Made by a program: the position numbers and the translations under genes
Notes under the pieces: generated by a model
Databases searched by the model: none
The model's input: the letters and a program-made list of their open reading frames with translations, nothing else
What the model was told of the DNA's origin: nothing
In this document: positions 1 through 10,786 of the stretch, one piece after another
How the letters are laid out: the number at the start of each line of letters is the position of its first letter
How positions within the stretch are numbered: the first letter of the stretch is position 1
Origin: Alviniconcha marisindica
Taxonomy: Eukaryota > Mollusca > Gastropoda > Provannidae
Reading direction: 5' to 3'
DNA length: 64,000 bases
Assembly: GCA_018857735.1 (NCBI GenBank)
Contig: JABMCL010002975.1
Location: forward strand, 210,001 to 274,000

Positions 1-92
1 TTCACCCCACTTATCACTCGGGTGGATATATTCAAAACGCGCTATAAAAAAAAAAGCGACAGTCACTCGTTCAGAAATCACATGCAAATAAA
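1..92. other. Unassigned sequence at left edge
   Basis: No coding potential or recognisable repeat apart from a short A run near position 45. It runs into a truncated SINE. Confidence 0.5.
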
Positions 93-305
93 GCGCTTAG
101 GCTGGTAAGTATAAGGACCCCGGTTCGAACCTGCTTCGGCTCTCCTTTCTCTTCAAAAGTTGTGGTCTTTGGACACTGTCTTGTGACTTTGTCCCTCACA
201 GTTAATGAAATATTAAAACGGCTCACATCGCTGCCCATCTTAAGGCAGGAATCATTCTGGTGGTGACAGTGTAGCGATAGGTGTATAATCAACCTCTCCC
301 CCCAC
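93..305 (+). mobile_element. tRNA-derived SINE, family 1, copy A (5'-truncated)
   Basis: Starts inside the tRNA-like head (gcttaggctggtaag) and keeps a B-box-like ggttcgaacc. The body then matches two other copies in this window, at 9517-9845 (inverted) and 22970-23290. Shared blocks include the cggctctcctttctcttc segment, the ggacactgtcttgtgac segment and the acagtgtagcgatagg segment. The first part of the head and the tail are missing. It is followed at once by a LINE 3' tail. Confidence 0.8.
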
Positions 306-388
306 CTCCTTAGCAAGGACTAGTTGTTAGACAGGTTTTTGACTGAACCTAAACTACAATCCTTGTAAAATAAAGTTTTCGAGTTCGA

Positions 389-472
<84 letters not shown>
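306..472 (+). mobile_element. LINE 3' end (family L-a) with (CT)n tail
   Basis: About 85 bp from tagcaaggactagttg to an aataaag-like signal and the tail gttttcgagttcgagttc, then about 80 bp of (CT)n. The same 3' end occurs at 15351-15455 (-), 26505-26590 (-), 47095-47200 (+) and 47388-47485 (+). At 46118-47200 it lies downstream of reverse-transcriptase C-terminal sequence, which identifies it as a LINE 3' terminus. Confidence 0.7.
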
Positions 473-2290
473 CTGGATTTACTCTGTTTAAGTAAGATCT
501 CCCAGATCTGAATGTAATGTCTCAACAATCAGTTCCTTGCTTGTTTTTCTCTACAGTTCGATCTATAGAGGAAGAAGTGTACTGCCTGTTTTCGAGTGTA
601 TGGAGTCCTTTGCTCCTCTGCCCCAGCGGCAAAAAGAGTATTAAGGGGACGTTAAAACTCATCAAGCGAAGCGGTTTGGGGAGTTGCCTCCCTTATGGGT
701 CATGTGATCCGTAGAATCAGAAGTTGTTTTGCTGCTTGTCCTTTCAACACCTCTTTCCCCTCTCTCCAGAACCCACAATACGCATTACCTGAAACTTCCG
801 CCTGCTCCGAACACAGAAAAAGAAAAAGAAAAACCTGACACTCAGTTCTGTTTCTAGAGAAAGCATCTTTTCCCAATCAACGTGAAATGTTAAGCCTTCC
901 TTTCCGAATCATTCAACAATTGCTTCCTCCAGACTCACCAAGCGGAACGGTTAGTTTGTTCCGTTAAGGAGCATGCCACTTGCGATGGAAATAAAAGGCC
1001 TGCTTGTCCGTCTTCAAATTCTCTTTATCGTTGAATATTCTGTAGTTAAAAGCAGAATTTTTGGCTCAGCATACTACGTACATTACATGCATCCCCACTT
1101 TCAAATTTTCTTGATCGTCGATTATGCTGAAGTTTCAAGCAGAAAAATCGGTTAAGCATACATATTACCTGCATCTCTACTTCCAAATTTTCGCGTCGAA
1201 TAAGCTGAAGTTTCAGCAAACCACACTGCGAACAGTCTCTAAGAATTTCAAGAAATCCTCTGTTGTTTCTGGATGAAGTTTTTGCTTCTGCCGACTCTAA
1301 ATAAACAAGTTCAGCCCAGTCCAAGTGAAATTATTTATCTCGCAACATCATCACATACCTGACATTTTTTTAAGTGAACATTGGATGTCCGGAAAAAACA
1401 CAATGGAAAATGCAAGGCAGGTGTGGCGACTAACTGATGCAGTAGTGTATTTGCTGCGGTGCCTGTGCGCACTTACAAACGGTTTTGCTGTCAAAATTTG
1501 ACTTGGTCAGTGCGTGGCCTGTCGATCAAATATTTTCGAGTTCATGAAAGGCAGGATTGGGTTTCCTTGCTTTGGGCCACCGTGTTTTCATGAAAACAAA
1601 TCCCATATTGTTATAAATTACCGTTGTGGACAAATTCTGTTGCTTCCACTCCACCGCAGATTTGCTCATCATCAAAAAGTTGCTTACCAAGCTTAAGTTA
1701 TAACATTCTTCTTCTTCTTCTTCTTCTTCTTCTTCTTCTTCTTCTTCTAAATGTTTAGATTTGTTTACGTTTTTAGAACGTCTCACCGTTTCATTTTCTA
1801 AAGGTATCATTGGAAACTAACTTTTTAATGAGGGGAGAGAGAGCCGGAGACAGAGACAGAGAGAGACACACAGAGAGACAGAGACAGACAGACAGATAGA
1901 CAGACAGAGCCAGTCGCTACTCCTTAAAGTTGGTGATTTGAATGCATCAAGCAAGAGTATCGTTCAGAATCAAACTCCCTGCTTGTAACCAACCCGAGCA
2001 AAGGGCGCAAAGGTCTACGCGGAGCAACGACAGACAGGATGGGTGGAAACAAGAGCCCGGGCAGAGGAGAGGTAAAAGTCTAAAAGGCGGGTGTGTTATT
2101 GTGCTCCACGGCGAAGGATGATGGCTTTTCCTGCCCACTCCCCCTCCCTCATGGTCTCAGACCCTTCAACGCTCAGTCATCGGTCCTGTACGTCTTAGCC
2201 AACGACTTCTACACACACGCGCGTAGCGTTGCTCTGTTAGTTTTCTGTCCCAGCCCTCGGATGTGCCCGTGCTTTCGTTAATACCTTTAT
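473..2290. other. Intergenic sequence, no gene recognised
   Basis: Only short ORFs without family resemblance. It contains a (CTT)n tract at 1709-1749 and a purine-rich GACA/GAGA tract at about 1838-1910. CpG content is ordinary to high. Confidence 0.5.
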
Positions 2291-2299
2291 CCTGCTGTA

Positions 2300-2350
2300 C
2301 CCCCTTCCCCCCCCCCCACCCCCCCACCCCCCATCCACCCCCCCATTCCA
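2300..2350. repeat. Poly(C)-rich tract
   Basis: Long C runs broken by single A or T bases, giving long G runs on the - strand. The Gly-rich ORFs read through it are artefacts. Confidence 0.8.
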
Positions 2351-2554
2351 CCACTCCCCCACTTTCTCAAATCTTCACCGCCTTCAAAAGGTAAGGCAAA
2401 ACGAAACAACAAATTAGGGGTTGGGAATAAGCTAGCCGTTAGAACGAGAAGTGCGATTGCATCAACTGGATCACCGGTATAGTTCTGTCCTTCTTCTGAC
2501 AACTTAATTCTACACGCCTTGTGATTGCACGTGCAGCGACCAAAGCAAACTCCT

Positions 2555-2690
2555 AGCGTTGGTTTACGACAATCTTGCTTGTGAGAGGAAGGTGTCGGAA
2601 AGCGGTGCTCGGAGTGTGACCCCAAGCCTCGTTTTGCGTTGCGGCACCCTTCCGGTGCTTGTAATTTGGTGCTGTAGGCTGAAAGTTCCA
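2555..2690 (-). repeat. Dispersed relic related to the foldback-element repeat unit
   Basis: At about 2583-2620 the + strand reads ggaaggtgtcggaaagcgg and then tgctcggagtgtga. This is a diverged copy of the reverse complement of the repeat unit filling 10770-12490, and it is closest to the version inside that element's left arm at about 10405-10445. The match is partial, so this is a relic or a distant relative. Confidence 0.5.
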
Positions 2691-2744
2691 CAGGCTACCA
2701 CTGGGACGGAAGGCAATGCTGGCTGTGCAGAAATACATGCTTAC

Positions 2745-2965
2745 GATTGATTGATTGATTGATTGATTAGGTGTGTGTATGTGTGCGTGTGCGCGTGTGC
2801 GCGCAGGTGTGTGGATGTGGGTGGTGTTGTTGTTTTGGTGGTGCGGATGGGTGTATGCCTCTAACTATACTGTTGTTGTTTGCTTATGTTTATATATTTA
2901 CCGCTTTCGAGACACTTTCCTTGTTGTAAAACTTGGTGAATAAAGAATCTGAATCTGAGTCTGAT
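2745..2965 (+). mobile_element. LINE 3'-end fragments with simple-sequence tails
   Basis: Two tails lie close together. A (GATT)n tract at 2749-2768 is followed by GT-rich sequence. A second 3' end at about 2870-2965 finishes in aataaagaatctgaatctg, an adenylation-like signal followed by a short repeated tail of the kind seen at CR1/L2/RTE-type LINE termini. No reverse-transcriptase sequence remains, so family is not assigned. Confidence 0.45.
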
Positions 2966-3119
2966 ATTTAACGCCTAGTCAATCTCGAAGGTCGCGGCTA
3001 AATAGAGAACGTAGGAAACGGCTTGAACGGACGCCAACTCAACTCTGTGTGTGCGTGGGCTAGGACAGATTATAGTTCCAGCGTGTCGATAGTCTAATCT
3101 AAATTAATGCTTATTGTAG

Positions 3120-3191
<72 letters not shown>
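3120..3191. repeat. (CT)n microsatellite
   Basis: About 36 uninterrupted CT units. Confidence 0.95.
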
Positions 3192-3195
<4 letters not shown>

Positions 3196-3264
3196 CAGAC
3201 AGAGTCCATAACAATGGGGTGAAATCAAAGTCCAACTGATGCACATAACAATTTTTTTCTACCA

Positions 3265-3414
3265 CATTAATAATAATGGAAATTTGTAAAGCGCCTACCC
3301 TGCGGCTCAAAGCGTTGAACAAGCATACACACATAATGTACATCGAGATGGAAAATGTTATCAAAAAAAGAAAAGAAAAAGATATCGACAAGGGTTTTTT
3401 AAATACTATGCTAG

Positions 3415-3488
<74 letters not shown>

Positions 3489-3505
3489 TACAGACTGATA
3501 GGAGT
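3265..3505 (-). mobile_element. LINE-like 3' end (family L-b) containing (AC)n
   Basis: The + strand reads taataataatggaaatttg, then caagcatacacacataatg, then (AC)n and tacagactgatagg. The same order is found at 37282-37530, including the position of the (AC)n and the tacagactgata edge. Read on the - strand it ends in gcgctttacaaatttcc and then (TTA)n, like many LINE 3' termini. The repeat carries its microsatellite internally. Confidence 0.6.
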
Positions 3506-3599
3506 GAAGGACAATGCGGCTTAACTGAAATATTCTGAGAAGAGAAACATTTACATCTACATACACGTACATCCCCACCCTCTCTCACACCCCCACCCA

Positions 3600-3735
3600 C
3601 ATTCTCTCTCTGTCTCTCTGTCTCTCTCTCTCTCTCTCTCTCATGCGAGGATTATGGAACAGTTTCGACGAATCAGTCCCCACCTATGGTTTTCTTTCTG
3701 TCTCCCCCCCCCCCCCCCCCTGTGTGTGTGTGGTG

Positions 3736-3777
<42 letters not shown>

Positions 3778-3840
3778 GCGTATGTATGTGTGTGTGAGCG
3801 CGCGCGCGCGTGTGTGTGTGGAGATCAGCTTGCGAGCAGC
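3600..3840. repeat. (CT)n, poly(C) and (GT)n/(GC)n tracts
   Basis: (CT)n at 3603-3642, poly(C) at about 3705-3720, then (GT)n with CG and CA variants to about 3820. The alternating purine-pyrimidine part could adopt Z-DNA. Confidence 0.9.
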
Positions 3841-3985
3841 AGTTCCACTCTTTGATGCCAAGGACCAGTCCCCAGTGGTACAATGAGATGAGACGACTCG
3901 GCTAACTGAATCTGATTGAAGCTTGCTGCCATGGACGTTGCTTGACGTGCTGTTGCTGCCTTTCTAACTTTAGAAGACAAAATCC

Positions 3986-4099
3986 ACAGGAGCGAGAATG
4001 GCTCAGTGGTAGATCACGGACTCGTGATCGAAAGATCTCGGATTCGAGTCCCGGCATGAGCGGCTGGAGAATTTCTCTCCGCGGTTATTTTGTTTGGTT

Positions 4100-4130
<31 letters not shown>

Positions 4131-4600
4131 GTGTGTGTGTGTGTTTTTCTTCTCCGAGGTTAACTTCTGTTCTGAATCTTATTTCGGTATCCGTTCCACC
4201 CCCGTGGTACCGCAGTAGTATGTAAAAGATCCCGGCCATTCTGCCAAAAGTGCAGGTAGCAGGTTCAGCAAAACACACATGCACTCTACGTATGTAGCTT
4301 CGAATGCAGTGACCCTGCAAACTGGTGCATGGTTATATGGTGTACACAGAACGTGAGCCCAGACGGCAGCAGTTTCACGTGGCACCAGCCATGTAACAGC
4401 TAAACAGCGCTGTAACCACTTCTGTGGATATTCAGAAACACGCTGTGTAAAGCTGTAGTCACTCATTCAGAGTGGCACACGACTAGAGTGCAGGTCTGCT
4501 CGGAAGCATAGAAGAGCGCTGTAGTTGCCATTGTGAAGCGCTTATAATCATCTCGAGATGTGGCTCTCGACACGTGTTCATATAAATTAAACAAAATTGT
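3986..4600 (+). mobile_element. SINE family 2 with tRNA-like head
   Basis: A-box-like tggctcagtgg at 3999-4009 and B-box-like ggattcgagtccc at 4040-4052 define a tRNA-like RNA polymerase III head. A long body follows, interrupted by (TTG)n and (GT)n at about 4098-4144. The body matches inverted relics at 52195-52400 and 13305-13436, and a head relic lies at about 15705-15800. The 3' limit near 4600 is inferred from where the 13.3 kb match stops. Confidence 0.65.
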
Positions 4601-5600
4601 AACTGACATTATTTCACTAAAGTACACTAATCCTTCCACAGTCACACGCAAGATATCAAAAAAAATATTAAAAAAACAAAAGTTGTGTAAGCTTTTAGCC
4701 AAATAATGCAGTCGATAGTTTTTCTCAGTCTGTATAATTATTTTCTGCGAAATCGCTTTTCAAATATTACAGAGTACAGTAGCGCGGACCTTTCCGAGGA
4801 AACCGCACGAGAGCAAACCCGAAAATCGCTTTGACATAAAAAAAAAAAATTATAACCGAGGTGAACATTGACCGCTCCTTACGAGGATTGAACCCCAGCC
4901 CTCTAGCGCTGTGTGTGTGTGTGTGTGTGTGTGTGTGGAGTCCGTGTGGTCAGAACGCGCCGACTCTGTGAGCAAATAAGCCACTGACTGCAACATAATA
5001 AACTTAATGGCAGAACAGGCAAAGGCATCACGTAAAGACATCACGTAATGGCGAAAAATAAGAGTTTATGTTACAGTCGGCGTTGCAGTAGGTAAAGCAT
5101 GCGAGGCTATATTCTGACCCACTCCAGGCCTTAACCAAAGAGAGACAGGTCCGGGTTTACAGCACAGGGGACCTTAAAGGAACTGGCCTTCAAAAAACAA
5201 ATTTCGCCCAAGAGGTAGAAGAGACGGAAATAAAGCTTTGGAATAAATGATTTCGCCTTAAAATGCTTTCTTGGTTATCTGTTAATTTTCTTAACCTAGT
5301 TTTGATAGCGACGGATAACTGAACTGACTGCACACAACAACGACAAGTGTCCTAGCTCGCATGTGCTGCACGCATTGCCTCATTAATATCGGATACGAGC
5401 GTTGCGTGCTCACGTCGCCCGCAGACCAAGGTCAAAGACGTCGCAGGTTGCCGTTAAAGCCAGCTGTGACACTTGTTTCGACAGCGAGAGTCCCACTATC
5501 CGTCACAGAAGCAAGTACACTGAAAATAAAATCAACGGAGCATTGCTAAAACAAAATCCAATTCTCGATTTAAAGTTGTCATTTTGATCTCTTCTACCTG
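4601..5600. other. Intergenic sequence, no gene recognised
   Basis: A (GT)n tract lies at 4911-4937. The piece at 5081-5175 (aaagcatgcgaggctatatt; caggggaccttaa) resembles 19180-19300 and may be a weak dispersed repeat. No convincing ORF. Confidence 0.45.
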
Positions 5601-5879
5601 TTGAAGAAACACTTTTTTTTTTCTTTCTTTCTTTTAAACAAAGCAAGGTGTGAGAGGGCTAGTGCTTCATTTAACTTCTGCGTCCGCGGTACCGGCCGAG
5701 CCGTGTGAACATGACCGAGGTTCTCAGTGAAACATGGGACAGCCATTGCATTGGCGTTACGCGCGTGTGGATCACCAGTACACGTGGATGTCACAGTCGC
5801 AGCAGGAGGAACAAGAAAGCGAAAAAGAAATAACAGGGAAAAAAGGAAAAGAAAACGCCTTTGGGGCTCCCTTCCTCCT

Positions 5880-5905
5880 CTAGTTGTCTCTGGGTTCCCT
5901 GTCCC

Positions 5906-5951
<46 letters not shown>

Positions 5952-6125
5952 CCCAACCCCCGGTTCGTACAGGTTCCCCACCCCCCACCTCACCCTTTCC
6001 TTGCTAGCCTTCCTTACCTCCCCCAACCCCTCCTCCCACCCCCGTTTCGTACAGGTTTCCCCACCCCACTCACCTTTTCCCTTAGCTACCTGCCCCCCCC
6101 CCCACCCCCTCCCCCCCCTTTTGCC
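5880..6125. repeat. Pyrimidine-rich block with (CT)n and a duplicated C-rich segment
   Basis: (CT)n at 5910-5949 is followed by two copies, about 85-90 bp apart, of a segment containing tcgtacaggt and long C runs (about 5962 and 6046). The strand is almost purely pyrimidine for about 240 bp. Confidence 0.7.
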
Positions 6126-8795
6126 TGTAGTCTCGGCGGGTTTCACGTGCAGAACACGTTGTGTCCGGAATTGTCGGCAGCTGCCAGGGCTAAGAGGAAC
6201 CACGTCCCGCTGCCTGCGCTGGCCTGAAGTGGACTAGGTGCACGACGCACATGCACACCACGTGCAGCACGCCCCTGGCTGTCGTTACAAGGCCGCTAAC
6301 TGCTCGGCGGCGTCCTGTGCTGTGTGAACGAGTAGTGTAGGTGGAGGGGACAAGGGGCGGGAGGACAGCTCCGGGCGCTTGTTTGTTTTCGTGTACTTAC
6401 ACACTATAGCACAAGGCAAGTCTTTTCTGGGGGCCCCCCAGCACAGTCGCTCGCCCTGTGCCACCAACAGCTCGGAAGGAAAGGCAATCAAGATTGATGT
6501 TTTCTGGTCCTGCTGGCATGAAAGTGAAGCAACGACAGCCACGTGCTGGCAACTTGGGCTTCAAGAGTACAGGGAATGAGGACTGACTCCCACCCCCATC
6601 CCCGATCCCCGCCCCTCCCCAACCCTCTACGCTCTCTCTCTCCCCCCCCCCCCCCCCCCCCACCCCTCGTCCCATTCCCTTGACGACCCTGTGGCATGAA
6701 GTCACTGAAGGCAAGCAGCGACTTGCGACCTGCACTGCGGCTTCACCTGGTTTTATTGACTTCTTCTTTAAGCCGGGGTCGTCTCCGGAGAGGTGCGATC
6801 CCGCGGAAGCTGCTGGAGTTAAGAGGCGTCACGGCAGTCCCGGCCACGGTTGAAAATCCAGAGCTTGTGTCAGTCAAGGTCCCGCTTTTTAAGGCCAGGC
6901 AGGAGTAAGGTCTTGTATATTATCTGAAAAAAAGCCTCTGGTCCGTGGACGTAAAGCATGACCCATGCTTCGGCATTGGTTCAGCTTGTCCCTAAGATGT
7001 CAACTGACATGAGGCATTAGAAGCACTACTACCTGACATCACCAGGCTGCCTGCCTGCTGTCGTCCATAATCCCTTCTGGCAGTTGACTCTTCATTGCCC
7101 ACCAGCATTGATCCTTTTTGCTGTTCACACACAAAATCATTTCACAATAGACACCAGATTATTATCATCATCATCAACATACTCACTCACACAAACATGC
7201 TTAAATATTCTGATTGGTTTCCCATATTTAAGCTTGCCATTTTCAAACTGTGAAAAAACTTAGTCAGCTGAGGTCTGGTCCAAGGGCTGCCTAGGCCCTG
7301 GTGGTGCAAAGTGACAAAGTTTTTTTAAATAAATAAATAATCATTAAAATAAAATAAAATAAATGCTGCGTGTCATGAGTATCATGAGTAGTGAATCAAA
7401 TGATTTCTAACAGAGGTTTTGTTACCTGTTGTTCGCCGCGGCTACGACCTTTCCGCCGGTTGACTGGGCGTTAAAATGTCACGTAACTATCACAGGAGAG
7501 GTACTAACGACTAGGGACATACTCCAAGAAGGTGAGATGGGGTGGGGATGAAACGGGCTGGGGGGGGGGGGGGGGGGGGGGAGATTCCAAACTCAAACCA
7601 TCGGTTACGACATTCTTCCTCCGACGAGAATTGGTGTAGAAAAATAAGGCTAGGAGTGTATGTGTGTGTGTGTGTGTGGGGAGGGGGGGAGAGGGGGACG
7701 GGGGGCGTTCTTGATAATGGAAGGCTTAGTCAACCGCGAAAAGTCAGCAAGTCATATAATAAGAATAAATCATTAAAGTATTTATACAGCGTAAGGAAAT
7801 GTCCAAGGAGACGGTCGGAAATTCATGGAACATTTTAAAAAGCCATTTTGGGCCACAAATGTCATCAGAATCACTCAAACAGGGTCATACAAGCGAATGA
7901 AGCCAACATTTGCATCAAAAGTGATTTTGATCACAGTCTGTAAATGGATGAGTAGCCTACACGGTTGACTGTGTTGCTGACATCAGCATTCAGGAAGCGT
8001 ACACGGTTACTCAGAAACTACATCTAGATCAAAATAATTTTAATGTCCGAAAGCAGTATACGCACACTGAAGGACACAGATAAATGATAAAACTCACTTT
8101 CTGTTGCCAAATTTGGGTTTATTCGCTTCGTATGACCCCGTCTGGATGATTCTGATGATATTTGTGACCTAAAATGGCGTATAAAAAGTCCCAGGGATTT
8201 CCCACCGCCGCCTTGAATATTACCCAGCGCAACATCTTCAGTTTCCGGTGGGACTATTCTAAGCGTATATATATACGCACATACATACACACAGGCACAC
8301 CGTGTACTGAGTCTCACAAACGGGGACACTGGGCAAGCGGATGGGAGGCGGGGGAGGGGGGCGGCCGAGGGGGGGGTTCATTTTTTGATCGGTGGCGGCG
8401 GGTGGGGGGGGGGGGGGGGGGCTGGGGGCAGGTTTCTGATCGAGTCATTCACATGCGTGATCTGTGTAGGTAGACCACCCCGAATGAACATAGAGAAACA
8501 CCACTCGTATGCCGCGTCCTCCCAGCTGTAGTGACGCACGTGCCGCTGTTCAGTCTGTCGCTTAAACCGCTGTACGAAGATTTCCGTGCACCCAGCCACA
8601 TTGAGCAGCCTTCTTCATTAATTAAGTACCATTACTGTTCCATATACGCATGCCTAGTTTCTGTTTCGTCCTAAGGTGACCCTGTGAGGTGAACGGGAGG
8701 TCAGAATCCAAAAACTAACGTTTTGTGCACCAGGCACTGGACACCAAAACAACGGAAACAGAGCTGAGCCTAAAGCAGGTAAGTGTCCTGCGACT
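6126..8795. other. Intergenic, CpG-rich; no gene recognised
   Basis: The longest ORFs have no recognisable domain. Homopolymer tracts lie at 6643-6661 (C), 7560-7580 (G) and 8405-8422 (G). A piece at 6940-6962 (gtccgtggacgtaaagcatg) resembles the tail of SINE family 1. Confidence 0.45.
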
Positions 8796-8960
8796 CATTT
8801 TTCACCCTTTAACTGTTGTTTAACTGTTGTTTTGTAGCTTGAAAAAGGGGCCTAGCCCTCATGTATGTCGTGTTTTGTCATAATAAATAGTGCTCTTGTG
8901 GACTTTTTTCTTTTCTTCTTCTTCTTCTTCTTCTTCTTCTTCTTCTTCTTCTTCTTCTTT
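8796..8960 (+). mobile_element. Half copy of a hairpin-type element, with (CTT)n tail
   Basis: Contains aactgttgttttgtagcttg and an ataataaatagtgctctt-like end, matching the right arms of the hairpin elements at 16297-16605 and 36961-37281. The left arm is missing. The match is followed by (CTT)n at 8918-8958; the 16.3 kb copy also has a (CTT)n tract just downstream. Confidence 0.6.
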
Positions 8961-9516
8961 TAATGTGTTTGTAACTCGTTTTCTGTTTCCTGCATAAGTG
9001 GAGGAAGAGGACCTATCGATGCAGGACCAAAGTTTGAGTAATTTATCCGTCGTCGTAATAAGAGTTAGACAAGCTGCTGGATCGGGGATTGTCTGTCGAT
9101 CTGTTGTTCATGCCATCCTCTTCTGAGATTCCACAAGAAAAACGAACAGCAAGGAAAGAATGAAAAGCCGGTTCAATAAATTATTCATAGAGACGACAGA
9201 AACCTTGGAGCCGAGATAATGGGATGTCTCTATCACAGGTTTTTAGTTTCTCAAGCCGATAACACTTGACTCCGTCGCGAAAACAGCATTCTCCTAAATA
9301 ACCGCCCACTTGATACAACCATCAAGGCAGAATTCAGTGGGAGAGTGTCGTGTGCACAGCCTTAAGTGCCGTGTGCAGAACATGATCTATCGCTGATCAA
9401 ACTCTCTTGAAATCATTGTGTCTAATCACCGGCACTCAATGACTCCTTTACCATGATTGTTATTTCCTTCCCACGTAGTCTTTGTTCAATGGGATTCACG
9501 TCTTCCTGCCTGCGAC
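8961..9516. other. Intergenic, no gene recognised
   Basis: No ORF or repeat supported by the sequence. Confidence 0.4.
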
Positions 9517-9845
9517 TGTAAGTAAGTAACCATGGTGCTTAACGTCCACAGAAACCGCAAGGCTTACTAGGGACGGGGAGGGGGGAGGGGGTGGGGGGGG
9601 GGGGGGGGGGAGAGGGAGATTATATACCTATCGCTACACTGTCACCACCAGAATGATTCCTGCATTAAGATGGGCAACGATGAGAGCCATTTTAATGTTT
9701 CAGTAGGAAGTGATGGACAAAGTCACAAGACAGTGTCCACAAACCACAACCTTTCTGAAGAGAAAGGAGAGCCGAAGCCGTATCGAACCGAGGTCCTTCC
9801 GACTTACCAGCCTAACGCCTTACCGCTAGGCCAAACCGGTTCACC
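9517..9845 (-). mobile_element. SINE family 1, copy B (full length, inverted)
   Basis: The - strand reads from a tRNA-like head (ggcctagcggtaaggcgtta; B box near 9785) through the family body to a tail with tgtggacgttaagcaccatg and ttacttac at about 9520. A poly(G) run at 9590-9611 sits where copy C at 22970-23290 has poly(C), as expected from the opposite orientation. The homopolymer is therefore part of the SINE. Confidence 0.85.
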
Positions 9846-10236
9846 TGCGTCTGGATCTTGGCACAAAATTTATAGTGATGATTCACTTGGGCAGCTCGAC
9901 CACCGCCCTGTCAGTTGCACATTCTTGTTCTCTGCCAGCGAAGGCAACTCCAGGTCTCTGAGCAAACTCTAAGCTCTGTTGTTGTTGTTGTTGTTTTGTA
10001 TTTTTTGCGACATCCTTCCTTCAACCACTGCCGTATTTAGTTACGCCATAGGGTCCAGAAAACTGTCAGCTAACGAGCAGTTTTTTGTTGGTGCTCAAAC
10101 AGCAGTAAGTTTGTTACAAACAACTCAAATTATATCAGGCGTTTGTTTTATAACTGACCATGTTGCTTACGCCAGCTGAAATAAAACCAAAATAGTTTGA
10201 ATCGAGATGGAACTCTCTTTTTTTTCTTTCTTTTTT
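9846..10236. other. Intergenic, no gene recognised
   Basis: Contains a short (TTG)n and T-rich sequence leading into the foldback element. Confidence 0.4.
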
Positions 10237-10588
10237 TTTCTTTTTTACCCGGGGTGGATGCGCCTCATGTTTACGTGCGTGCTTGGACGCTAGGTTGCTT
10301 CCACAGTCTTATCAGTACCTAAACCTTTCGGAGGGCGCTGACCGCGTCGGTGGACAGCTGCGCGGAGATAAAGAGTGCCCCTTCAGTGGCGGAACCAAAT
10401 CTGGCAGTTTGGAGGAAAGTGCCGGAAAGCGACGCTCGGAGTATGGTCTCTGAGATGTGCGACACGGTGTAAAACGAAATTGAAAGGGGGTTGTGACGTA
10501 CCAACCCGTTATGTACCAGTCCCGCTGCGTATGTACCAGTCCCATTTGTGTCCCAGTCACACTGGGTACCTCACTTACTCACTCTCAC

Positions 10589-10786
10589 TCAGTCCCTCGA
10601 CCTTTGCAGTCGTCGGTGGAACCTGAGGACAGAAGAAGCAGACGTCCTCCTCCAAGCTGTTCTGTTGGCGGCCGTCGACAGGATGAGGTCTGGGAGGGTC
10701 ATCTCCGTCCACTCCTTGACGTTGTCGGACCGGCTCTGTCGTTGTCTCTCGCGTCTGCGTCCTTCCTCAACGCACACTCCGAGCAC
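10589..10786 (-). pseudogene. LINE reverse-transcriptase C-terminal fragment inside the foldback element
   Basis: The - strand translation contains DNVKEWTEMTLPDL, then NRTAWRR and a stop shortly after. This matches the DNIKEWTGLS...DRxxWRxxV pattern ending the ORF of many RTE/CR1-like non-LTR retrotransposons. Only about 50 residues remain, upstream sequence is replaced by the tandem array, and it cannot encode a working enzyme. Confidence 0.6.

Noticed and set aside
3986..4060. A functional tRNA gene
   Set aside because: The A and B boxes are present, but the stems do not close into a full cloverleaf and the sequence continues into a repeated SINE body.
5081..5240. Dispersed repeat shared with 19165-19330
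   Set aside because: Only two short blocks match, with uneven spacing. Too weak to call without an alignment.
6696..6908. 70-codon ORF in a CpG-rich upstream stretch as a small gene
   Set aside because: No recognisable domain, and ORFs of this length are expected by chance in GC-rich sequence.
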